Of a DNA stretch of 64,000 bases, positions 28,802 to 40,400 are shown piece by piece. The translations under genes were made by a program, and so were the position numbers. The DNA is from Pycnococcus provasolii (lineage: Eukaryota > Chlorophyta > Pseudoscourfieldiophyceae > Pseudoscourfieldiales > Pycnococcaceae). Position 1 is the stretch's first letter. Each line of letters begins with the position of its first letter. Under the pieces are notes generated by a model. That model had not been told where the DNA came from. It searched no databases and saw only the letters and a list, made by a program, of their open reading frames with translations. The DNA lies in assembly GCA_938743325.2 (NCBI GenBank), contig OW568900.1, positions 62,001 to 126,000 of the forward strand. Reading direction: 5' to 3'.

Positions 28802-29585
28802 TAAGGTTGTTTCTACAGTACTATCCTTGTGTAACCTTAAAAAGCATATGATATATGGTATGACCGGCGCCCTGCTCCTGCTCCTGCTCCTGCTCCTCCT
28901 CCCCCTCCTTCTCACCACCACCACCACTCGTCGCCCTATTTTTCTTCATTAGTTTACTTCTACCTTCCTTAGACTAAGAAACAGCATCGCCAGCCTTAAG
29001 AACCAGCCTTAAGTCACAGCCTTTTTTAAAGTCACAGACAGGAAACCTTTTCGAAAGTTGCGTTGCGTCGACTATTTATCCCTGTAAATAAGCCCTACAT
29101 ACAATTCTACGATAAATGATCGAAACATGGGATCCCTCCCTTGCCCCTACTACGTACACTAGACTAACGGTGATATTTTCGGGATTCCCCCTTGTATGGA
29201 AAGTCGCCGGGAGATGCTACTTCTGAGCGGGTTCGGGTTCTTCTGAGCGTGGTACTGTACCCTAGGGTTCTGAGCGTGGTAACTTAGACTAGGGTTCTTC
29301 TGATCGTGTTAGGGTTACGATAGACTAAGGTTCGGGTTCTTGAGGTGTGCTCAAGAAAGCTCCCCTCCCCTGCCTTCCCTCCTAGACTGCTGTATTCCCC
29401 TCCTGCTTAGAATAAGCTATTATACTACCCGGGTAAGTATTAAAAAAAAAAGGCTAAAAGCTGGTCGGGAGGTGCACCGGTGCAACTGACCTTGCCCTCC
29501 TGATTTACGTGCAATTGTCAAACTTGTGTCAAATTAGTACCCTGGTTTTTTTTTCTTACCCTCAACGTACCCTTTGCCGGTGGCG
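28802..29585. other. Intergenic region upstream of receptor gene copy 1
   Basis: Holds the 3' region of the SFI1 gene, then from about 29125 the start of DNA shared with the region upstream of copy 2 (ATGGGATCCCTCCCTTGCCC at 29127 and 37287). 29220-29345 is a degenerate repeat. An A-run at 29441-29450 and a T-run at 29545-29553 follow. Confidence 0.6.
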
Positions 29586-32500
29586 ATGCCGGTGCGCCGT
29601 GTGGTGTCAGCCGTGTGTTGCCGTGCCATGCGCCCTTTTGTAAGCGGCGGCCTTCTTTCCTTCCGCCAAAATGGCATGGAGTTACTACTTCAGTGGTGTT
29701 CTTTGGCCTTGCTCCTGTCTTTGCTCACTTTCGTAGCCGAAGCGACGCCGCAAGTCTCCCGCCTTTCTGGGTTACGTCCCCCCGTCTTTGACTTTGACGT
29801 GCTTACCTCCTCAGGCTCAGGGGGAACCTTAACGGTCCCTGTAAAGACGGCCGTATGCGTGCTGTTTGACGACGACGACTACGGACGGAAACTTGGCCTG
29901 TCAGCCTCACTAGCCATCACAGACGCGACGTTTCGATGGGACGGACTCGTGCGAGCACTGGGAACCATGGGCAAGACGCTCGACGACGGACGGCAGTTCG
30001 GGTTCGAGGTGATTCCAAAACCCATCTCCGTACTAACACACCAAGCCTCGAGCGACGGCGTAAGAGCACTGATGGAGTGCCAGCAGCAGAACGTGAAGGT
30101 TTTTGTTGTCACGAACGCCGCATTCGCCGAATCCGCAGCCGTGAAGGACGTCAGCTCGACGTTCGTGACGATGAATTCTGTGAAGAAAGCTGTGGCGAGC
30201 AACCTCGTGTCTGTCGCATACAAATCCGACACGCTTGCGAAGCAAATGCTCAACTTCGCAGACTTCAAGAACATGTCGGAAAGCAGTGACGGATTCATAC
30301 GCGGACTAAAGGGCGCGCCGCCGTGGAGGCGCTTCACGGTCGTCACCTCCGAGAATGACAGATACAGGGATGGCCACCCGTTCTACAATTCACTGAATGA
30401 TTTGGTGCAGGAAAGGAACCTGGCCATGAACGTGACCCACGACGGTGACACGAAGGTGGGTGATGAGCGAAACCACGTGAAGTATGAAGTGTCGCACATC
30501 GACGTGAAGGTGGACAAGTCCGAGTCGTGCAAGGGCAGCCCAGGCCGTGTACAAGGCATAGACAGGTGGGACTGCATGAACGTGTACAAGGCGGAGATGT
30601 TGAAGGTGCTTCCGCAGGTGCGCAACGACGCGACGGAGGTTACGCAACCTGGCTACGCGCCGAACTTCGTCTTCGTGATTGCAATACCGATGGAGCACTA
30701 CGACGCCTTCTACACCGCGGCGCACAACCTTGGCATTTTGCGCAAGGGATACGCCTTCGTCGCCGTCTTCTCCGATGTATCCGGACCGGTGGTTCGAATC
30801 GGCGAGCACGTGTTGAAAGAGACGGCTGAGAAAATGCGGAACACGATCGCGATCAGCCCGCAGGATGGACTGTCGGCATACCAGGATCATAATACTGACG
30901 GCAAATATGTGCCGGCTCTGAAAAGGTGGCAGTTCCGCGTGCAGGACGAAGTATCCAACTTCGATAAGATGCCAGAGCATGCCGGCTTCCATATGACTCG
31001 AAGTGCGCTGCGGGATGTGATGGGTGCAACAATCCTCGTCCAAAACGTCAATGAAGAGATCGCCATTGCTGTTCAACGAGAAACCTACAATTTTCGGCTC
31101 GCGTATGATGCAGGAGCAATCGCGGCACTGTCTTTATATGGCATTATCGACGAGACCAGAATTCGGCAACGAGTGATTGACACCAAGATGCTTGCTCACC
31201 ATCTCCCAGAACGCCATACGTCGCCATGGATTGCACCACTCTTGCAATCAGAGCTCACCCTCGATTTCAGTCTTCATCTTCATCCTTTCACGCAAGACTG
31301 CCTGGATCCTGGCTTCAAATGTCCGTATGTACGAAGACGATCTTATGACGGAGCTTCAGACACAAGTTTTCGTGAAGACGGGTTTTCCTTAGCCTATCGC
31401 CGAAACGCTACAGATGACACTGATGACGACGACGATGCCTATGACGACGAAGAAGAAGATGCATATGACGATGACGAGGATGAGGCAGCCCCGACGACAC
31501 CGGTTGCGACACCAACGACGACGACGGCATCCCCGACCACGACGCCGACGACGGCGGCACCCTCGACGACGCCGACGACGACGCCGACGGAGGAGAAGGA
31601 CACGTCGAAGGATGCGAGCGGGCAGGTGCCGCTGACGGACACGGGCAAGGCGTGCCACTTCCCGTTCAAGGTGGGCGAGGAGGTGTTCGACAACTGCACG
31701 AACAAGTACACCGGCGGGAAGGGTTACTACTGGTGCTCTACGGCTTACGACTTCATGGCAGACACGGAGAACAACCAGGCGAGGTGCGTTGGCTATTTAG
31801 ATCCATGCCAACCGAAAGACGAGGGGAAGCAACTCATCTTGACAAGCACGCTGTGTGCGTACTACGGTCATGAGTCCTGTCGAATGGATAACGGATATCA
31901 AACGCATATGCTGGGTGCTACAGGTGAAATGTTTCTAAATCGTGAGGGCACGCGAAGTGTGGGATGCGATCCAAAAACGTATTACATCATTTCGTCATTT
32001 CAGCCAGAGGTGAAGTTTGGATTCCAGTGTGCGGCGGCGATTACAAGCCGTGGCGCCGTGAGAACAGTGACCATTTCTGAGGGTGCTAAAGAAGCTGGGG
32101 CTGCTGCATGCAATTCGTCAAACTTCCCGCTCTTCACAGGTGGCTTACCACGCGTGCCATCTGATGGGCACTGTCGAATGCAAATGATGTACGACGTCAA
32201 TAGGCTCGCTTGCAAGCACCATGTAGTGTTGGTGGTGCCTTTCGGTTCAGCCAAAGAGACGAAGGATGTCACCACGTCACATATTCTAGACCCGGCATTG
32301 ATCGCCACGGTTGCCCTTGTTGGCTCACGCCTCAACGACAGAAATCAGATGGTGATGAATCAGGACGACTTTGAAAAATTGTACGATTCCGACACAGTGG
32401 CAACAACGTTTGTGATGGATCAGAAAGACGCGTTTGAAATGTATCAACACGTTAGGACAGCCTGCGGACGACGTGGGAGCATTCCCGATTGCGCCATGAT

Positions 32501-35500
32501 CCTTGGACCTATGTATCACAGCCACAGTATAGCACAATACATGAGCAGTATGTTCAAAATGCCACAGCTCGTGTCGTCACGCATTCCTGCTCAGCTCTAT
32601 CAACACAAACTGTATACATCCACCATAATGACAAGCCTAGGAACGTCTGACATGCAGGCTCTGCAGCTGCAAGTGATTAAGCACACCTTTGGCTGGGGAC
32701 AAATTTGCCGAATTGGGCACGACGATAATGATGGCTTAGCAAAACTTCCCCTTCAATTTGTGTCCATAGCAGGAAATAAGGATGTTGAATTGAAAGTCGC
32801 GCAGATCAAAATTCGTGACATTGAAGATCCCGATGAATGGGAAACTGGCTTTGCAAAACTCATGGAACATAATTGCTATGTTTTGTACGTTGCCGCTGGA
32901 GGAAGAGACAAGATGCGGCATAACATTGATGCACGAAAAATCGCATACGAAGCTGCAAATAAAACGGGCATCCTGAAGCGTCACACCGTCTGGTTTGACG
33001 CGGACACTTTCGGAGGTAATGCTCCATGCGTGGACTCACCTCTAGCTCGTGGCACGCTGTTCCTACAAGTGCATAAAGATGATCGTGTAGAACAGAAGCG
33101 GCGTGCGCTCATCGAGAAAGCAGTGGACTTTGCACGGCACTCCTTGCTTGACAATGACAATTTCGACTTTTTCTCGCATAGAAGCCGGGCAATGATTACT
33201 AGGGCGTACAAGGTTGACATTTTTGAACAAAGGTTTAGCTCGGTTGAGGAGAAGGAGGGCTTGCTGCAGCTAGTTCGTGCCGAACTTGAAAACATGGAAC
33301 GCATTGAGGACCTGTACGACCTCGGAGAGGCTGTGTGGACGATGGTGACCAAGTCACGGACTCCCGGGCGCTTCAACCAATTTAATACCTATGGGCAGGA
33401 AGAAAGCACGATCGAACGCTTTAAGGAACTCGGGGAGACTCTTGCAAAAGAGGGGTACGAGGGCTACATGCGAAACATCACATTTGACGCTAAAGAACTT
33501 CGCGCCATCAACTCGGGTCAGATTATCGATATTATGCAGTGCGGGGCACACATCGGTGGTCCACCGGGCAGCGCGGGTGTGGTGGGAACGTTCAAATTAG
33601 CCGATCGAGTCGCCGCATTTAACGATCGGATTGACAAGTTTGGAGCCCCATGCGATTTGTTTTCTCTAAATGATCCAGAAATGTCGTGGGAAACACCGCT
33701 AACTTTCGATACAAACCTCGATGAAGACAGTACTTCGAATGCTCTCTACCCGTCACAAAACCACCTTTATTCTTTCTCTCCACCCGATGATGATGCGACG
33801 GAAGAGGAGAGCGACAAATTCTACGAAGACTTCTTCGAGAACAGTACCCTGCAGGTAGACTTCGGGGTTACCTGCATCAAGAGGTACATGGAAGTGGTCA
33901 AGGAAGATGTGGCGAGTGCAAAACGTGCCCTCGAAAATGGTGTGCGAAAGCTTGTGTGGTACAACGACACCCTCATTCCAGAGAAGATTCCCAAAGATGG
34001 CAGTGCTGTAGATTCTGATGATGATGAAAATTCTGTCGAAAAAATCTACGATCCGAGTAATCTCGACTATCGTGTATGTCCAGCAGGCACGCGATTCGGC
34101 AAAGATGGCGACAAAAAGGACACTGAAATCAACACATGCAAAGAATGCGATCCAGGATCGTACTCTCCACAACCTGGTCGAATGACGTGCCTGAAATGCG
34201 TCGACTACAAGCTTGGCGGCTACGTGAATGCAAGTGGTCAGGCGGAATGTACAGAATGTCCAAAACATTCACGAAGGAATCAGACGACGCCTGGCTTGTC
34301 AATAAGTGAGTGCCTTTGCGAAAGGGGATTCTATCAGAAAAATACTTCGCTCGACGCGTCGAATTTCACGTGCAAGGGTTGTCCATCGGGTGCGATTTGT
34401 AATGGGGGCGTGGTCACACCACTGCCTACAACTGGCAGGTGGGGAAACTATCGTTGCCCCGTGTACTTCCCCGACTGCCCGGGAGGCTCGGGAACATGCG
34501 TGGGAGATGGCGAATTCCGGTGTGCTGTAGGCCATGCGGGTAATTTGTGCGAACGGTGCCTCGAGGGCTATGGACGACAGCCGGGGAAGGCTGGCAGATG
34601 CCGAACGTGCTCGAAGCTTTCGGTGCAAATTGTGGCGTACGTCGCCTCAACGATGCTGAGCGCAGTCTTGTCCTGGCTTATAGTGCACACGGATATGGTT
34701 GGCAACACGTCGGATAAGCCGGTCTATGCGCAGCTGATAAAGATTGTGATCACGTACATACAGATTGTTACCATTCTGATCGATGCTGGCGTCGAATGGC
34801 CGGATGACGTGATGGGCGCGAAAGGCACTCTCAGCACCGCCTCGGGTGATGGAGGTGCTTCAATTGCCACGTCGGAGTGCCTTTTCGATGCTCAAGTGTG
34901 GGATTCAAATCACGAAACAGGACACGGCACTGCATTCCTATCACAAAATGAGAAGCTTCGCCCATATTTCGGCCTGTACGCAGACATGATTCGCCATGGC
35001 ATTGCATTTAGTGTCGCATTCATAGCCGTGTTTTTGGAATGTGCGTGGTACAGCTTCAAGGTGTCGCGCGGTGACGTCGTCATGACGGAAGTTACGTGGC
35101 CGCAAGCACTTCTCATGGGAGGAAGTAGGAGATCTCGGGAACTGAACGAGCTTAACTTCTCTGACCTCTCTGAAGTACACACGAGCGGGAACCTCCCAAG
35201 ACAAGCAGTGGGTTTGTCGACGTACGGACTCTACGCTTGGGTATCCCGCATGCTGCCAAAGGTGATAAGTGCCGCAGCCTTCGTGTCGTGGCCAGCCTTC
35301 ACCATCACCACATTGTCAATTTTCTCGTGCAAACCTTACGACGCTTCGGTAATCGCGGAGAGCATGGAAGCGACAACGTGTGACTCCAAGTCGGAATTTA
35401 CCATGCTCTGGTTCCCGAGTCAGGATGAGCAGTGCATGCGTGGCAACCACCTTCAGTACGGCGTGTCGGTTGGCATTCCCGCCGTCCTATTCGTTGTGGT

Positions 35501-36466
35501 TGGCGTTCCCGCTTTCTTGTTCGTGTATCTGTGGCGGAACAAGATGCGCATCAAAATGAGTGATCCATTGCTGATCTTTAACTTTGGATTTTTATTCCAG
35601 GAGTACGTTTGATTTTGATTTTCATGTTTGTTTTGGTTTGGGAGGATGATGCAAATGGCGAAAAGAACGAAGAGCGCTGACATTACAAACACTCACACAC
35701 TACACAACACAAAAATGAACTTTTTCTTTTCTTTTCAATCTTAGCTACGAGTCCCGCTTCTACTACTGGGAATCCGTAATTTTAGTGCAGAAGCTCATGC
35801 TGACCTTGTGCGTCGCCGTCATCAAGCCGTTCGGCGCCATTTACTCTCAGCTAATACTTCTGGGTGTCACATTTTTGATCTACAAAGCTGACTCGGCAGC
35901 TGAGCCGTACAGGGTAGAGCTAGTTGACAAAGTGAATAACGCCATGTTGACGTGCGCATTTTTCACCGTTTACCTGAGCCTATTCATCTCGGACTATATC
36001 AACAGGCCGGTGAAGTTACTAGCGCTCGTCGCCTTGCTGTGCCTGCAGATTGGCTTTATTGCGTACGTCTGCAGGGTCCTGTTCTTCGAGTTCCTCGAGG
36101 TGTTATGCGGCAAGCTGAAGGACTTGAACATTCCAGTTGACGACGAGCATGAGATCACTGTTTGGTGCGTTCGAACTTTTGGCGAATTTCTGGGCTCTCG
36201 TATTGGACACGCTCTCTACACTTACGTAGGTGCTGTGGGTGCGAGACTTGCCAACGAGAAGGTGACGCACGAGGACGGCAGGCCATTGTCGAGAACGTTG
36301 TCGGATTCGATGTATCAGCCTCGGCACGGCAAGAATGCAAGGCAGTTGCTCAAGGAGACTTTTTCGAATGTGAATGTTCTTTCTGGAAGTGTTCGGGCGA
36401 TAACGACAGCCGCCGTGCATCCCGAGCCCGCTGACTATTCGAAATATGCCGAGCCCTTCCCCGAGC
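29125..36466. repeat. Tandem segmental duplication, upstream copy
   Basis: Direct repeat of 37285-45345. Homology starts in the 5' flank (~29125), covers the whole receptor gene and its intron, and stops abruptly at about 36466 after the shared GAGCCCTTCCCCGAG. The spacing of the copies is about 8 kb. Confidence 0.93.
29220..29345. repeat. Degenerate GGGTTCTTCTGAGCGTG repeat
   Basis: At least four diverged units containing GGGTTCTTCTGA and TAGACTAGGGTT. Absent from the equivalent place upstream of copy 2, so gained or lost after the duplication. Confidence 0.65.
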
Positions 36467-36495
36467 TTCCCCTCCCAGTGCTGCGCGGGCCCTAG
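29586..36495 (+). CDS. Giant receptor-like membrane protein, copy 1 (one FN2 module)
   Basis: Exons 29586-35602 and 35745-36495; the 142-bp intron has donor GTACGT and acceptor ATCTTAG, and joining restores FQDYESRFYYWES. About 2260 residues. In order: signal peptide best seen from the in-frame Met at 29676 (LLLQWCSLALLLSLLTFVAEA); a periplasmic-binding-like ectodomain (AVCVLFDDDDYGRKLG onward, ~29840-31250); an Asp then Thr/Pro mucin-like linker; one fibronectin type II module (31653-31787); a second ectodomain resembling ANF-receptor/PBP1 folds (MILGPMYHSHSIAQYMS, HTFGWGQICRI); a GCC2/GCC3 cysteine-rich stalk (~34070-34610); about nine membrane helices. It looks like a surface receptor or adhesion protein; ligand and output are unknown. 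The last nine residues (LPLPVLRGP) come from foreign DNA, unlike copy 2. Start ATG 29586 or 29676. Confidence 0.85.
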
Positions 36496-37170
36496 CCATG
36501 CACCGCGTCGGGCAGGTCGCAGAGCGTGCAGCAGATGTCGTCGTCGGCGAGCTCGGGGACGTCCTGCAGATCGGATGCGACGACGTCTGAGGCCGGGATC
36601 CACGAGGCTTCGCCGGGGGCACCGGGCAGCTGCGCCGCGAACTCCCGTTGGACGAGCGCGCGCAGTTCCGCACCGTCGGCCAGGGGCAGGGCGCCGGTCA
36701 CCGGCTCGCGGGACGCGGCGTCTGCCCCCAGATCGATAATGTGGGAACCCGGCACCCACGGGGCGCGCAGACTGTGGCCTCCCGCGATCATGATAGTGGC
36801 TGTGGAGAGAAGGAGATCTGCCTCGTACGGATCGCGCGCAGTACCCTTACGCCAGCGCACCGCGTTCGTCATATTATCAGTGGGAAGTACGAAGCGCGTG
36901 GGTGTGCGCTGCTGGCTGGCGACATGCGCTGCGGTCGTGGCCGTGGCCTCCAGTTCTTTCGTGTTGATGTGTCGGCTGGAAGAGTCGGCGCGCTGGAGAA
37001 CCTCGCCCCGATGCGCAGCGCCCACGCCATGTCGTCACAGGTCGAGCCTGGATCGACGAAGAGGCCACCATGCTGCTCGGCGGGATGCACGGGCGGCTTT
37101 CATGCAGAAGCGTAGCATGAAATGCCGCCATCACTCGAGAAAAATTCGACCTCCGCCTGCGTGATCGACG
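36468..37170 (-). mobile_element. Retroelement RNase H fossil
   Basis: A minus-strand coding trace of an RNase H domain of retroelement type: HINTKELEATATTAAH, a later DN pair in LPTDNMTNAV, and WVPGSHIIDLGADAASR. The order and spacing fit the RNase H of DIRS-like or related retroelements common in green algae; the exact family is a best guess. Only part of the polyprotein remains and it is broken. It sits exactly between the two receptor copies, abutting the point where copy 1 stops matching copy 2. Short inverted repeats occur next to it (ATCGACGCG with CGCGTCGAT at 37162-37188). Age cannot be judged from one copy. Confidence 0.7.
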
Positions 37171-37451
37171 CGTAAACGCGTCGCGTCGATGCGTGACACG
37201 CGGGGGAGGGAGATTCAAGAGTGACCTCTTGACCCGCCTGCTTCGCGCAGGGAGGGGATAGGGGGAATCCATCCCCCTGCGGGACACATGGGATCCCTCC
37301 CTTGCCCCTACAAAACTATCGTACACTAGCCAAACGCTGATATGTTCGGGATCCCCCCTTGGATGGAAAGTCGTCGCCGGGGAGTTCCTTCTCCGTGTTC
37401 GCGTTCCTTCGGGTCAGTCAACCCTTTGCAGCACTTTGCCGTGCATGCCCA

Positions 37452-40400
37452 ATGGTGTCGATGCCGGTGCGCCGTGTGGTGCGCCGTGTGGTGCGCCGTG
37501 TGGTGTCAGCCGTGTGTTGCCGTGTGGTGCGCCCTTTTGTAAGTGGCGGTTTTCTTTCCTTCCGCCAAAATGGCATGGACTTACTACTTCAGTGGTGTTC
37601 TTTGGCCTTGCTCCTGTCTTTGCTCACTTTCGTAGCCGAAGCGACGCCGCAAGTCTCCCGCCTTTCTGGGTTACGTCCCCCCGTCTTTGACTTTGACGTG
37701 CTTACCTCCTCAGGCTCAGGGGGAACCTTAACGGTCCCTGTAAAGACGGCCGTATGCGTGCTGTTTGACGACGACGACTACGGACGGAAACTTGGCCTGT
37801 CAGCCTCACTAGCCATCACAGACGCGACGTTTCGATGGGACGGACTCGTGCGAGCACTGGGAACCATGGGCAAGACGCTCGACGACGGACGGCAGTTCGG
37901 GTTCGAGGTGATTCCAAAACCCATCTCCGTACTAACACACCAAGCCTCGAGCGACGGCGTAATAGCACTGATGGAGTGCCAGCAGCAGAACGTGAAGGTT
38001 TTTGTTGTCACGAACGCCGCATTCGCCGAATCCGCAGCCGTGCTGGACGTCAACTCGACGTACGTGACGATGAATTCTGTGAAGAAAGCTGTGGCGAGCA
38101 ACCTCGTGTCTGTCGCATACAAATCCGACACGCTTGCGAAGCAAATGCTCAACTTCGCAGACTTTAAGGACGTGTCGGAAAGCAGTGACGGATTCATACG
38201 CGGACTAAAGGGCGCGCCGCCGTGGAGGCGCTTCACGGTCGTCACATCCGAGAATGACAGATACAGGGATGGCCACCCGTTCTACAATTCACTGAATGAT
38301 TTGGTGCAGGAAAGGAACCTGGCCATGAACGTGACCCACGACGGTGACACGAAGGTGGGTGATGAGCGAAACCACGTGAAGTATGAAGTGTCGCACATCG
38401 ACGTGAAGGTGGACAAGTCCGAGTCGTGCAAGGGCAGCCCAGGCCGTGTACAAGGCATAGACGGGTGGGACTGCATGAACGTGTACAAGGCGGAGATGTT
38501 GAAGGTGCTTCCGCAGGTGCGCAACGACGCGACGGAGGTTACGCAACCTGGCTACGCGCCGAACTTCGTCTTCGTGATTGCAATACCGATGGAGCACTAC
38601 GACGCCTTCTACACCGCGGCGCACAACCTTGGCATTTTGCGCAAGGGATACGCCTTCGTCGCCGTCTTCTCCGATGTATCCGGACCGGTGGTTCGAATCG
38701 GCGAGCACGTGTTGAAAGAGACGGCTGAGAGAATGCGGAACACGATCGCGATCAGCCCGCAGGATGGACTGTCGGCATACCAGGATCATAATACTGACGG
38801 CAAATATGTGCCGGCTCTGAAAAGGTGGCAGTTCCGCGTGCAGGACGAAGTATCCAACTTCGATAAGATGCCAGAGCATGCCGGCTTCCATATGACTCGA
38901 AGTGCGCTGCGGGATGTGATGGGTGCAACAATCCTCGTCCAAAACGTCAATGAAGAGTTCGCCATTGCTGTTCAACGAGAAACCTACAATTTTCGGCTCG
39001 CGTATGACGCAGGAGCAATCGCGGCACTATCTTTATATGGCATTATCGACGAGACCAGAATTCGGCAACGAGTGATTGACACCAAGATGCTTGCTCACCA
39101 TCTCCCAGAACGCCATACGTCGCCATGGATTGCACCACTCTTGCAATCAGAGCTCACCCTCGATTTCAGTCTTCATCTTCATCCTTTCACGCAAGACTGC
39201 CTGGATCCTGGCTTCAAATGTCCGTATGTACGAAGACGATCTTATGACGGAGCTTCAGACACAAGTTTTCGTGACGACGGATTTTCCTTAGCCTATCGCC
39301 GAAACGCTACAGATGACACTGATGACGACGACGATGCCTATGACGACGAAGAAGAAGATGCATATGACGATGACGAGGATGAGGCAGCCCCGACGACACC
39401 GGTTGCGACACCGACGACGACGACGGCATCCCCGACCACGACGCCGACGACGGCGGCACCCTCGACCACGACGACGCCGACGCCGACGGAGGAGAAGGAC
39501 ACGTCGAAGGATGCGAGCGGGCAGGTGCCGCTGACGGACACGGGCAAGGCGTGCCACTTCCCGTTCAAGGTGGGCGAGGAGGTGTTCGACAACTGCACGA
39601 ACAAGTACACCGGCGGGAAGGGTTACTACTGGTGCTCTACGGCTTACGACTTCATGGCAGACACGGAGAACAACCAGGCGAGGTGCATCGGCACGAAGCC
39701 GGCGGCACCCTCGACGACGACGACGACGACGCCGAAGGAAACGAAGGACACATCGAAGGATGCGAGCGGGCAGGTGCCGCTGACGGACACGGGCAAGGCG
39801 TGCCACTTCCCGTTCAAGGTGGGCGAGGAGGTGTTCGACAACTGCACGAACAAGTACACCGGCGGGAAGGGTTACTACTGGTGCTCTACGGCTTACGACT
39901 TCATGGCAGACACGGAGAACAACCAGGCGAGGTGTATCGGCACGAAGCCGGCGGCACCCTCGACGACGACGACGCCGACGCCGACGGAGGAGAAGGACAC
40001 GTCGAAGGATGCGAGCGGGCAGGTGCCGCTGACGGACACGGGCAAGGCGTGCCACTTCCCGTTCAAGGTGGGCGAGGAGGTGTTCGACAACTGCACGAAC
40101 AAGTACACCGGCGGGAAGGGTTACTACTGGTGCTCTACGGCTTACGACTTCATGGCAGACACGGAGAACAACCAGGCGAGGTGCATCGGCACGACCACGG
40201 CGGCACCCTCGACGACGACGACGCCGACGCCGACGGAGGAGAAGGACACGTCGAAGGATGCGAGCGGGCAGGTGCCGCTGACGGACACGGGCAAGGCGTG
40301 CCACTTCCCGTTCAAGGTGGGCGAGGAGGTGTTCGACAACTGCACGAACAAGTACACCGGCGGGAAGGGTTACTACTGGTGCTCTACGGCTTACGACTTC

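Noticed and set aside
30390-31076. 228-codon minus-strand ORF, also present at 38289-38975
   Set aside because: Conserved between the copies only because the DNA is duplicated; no start context or domain.
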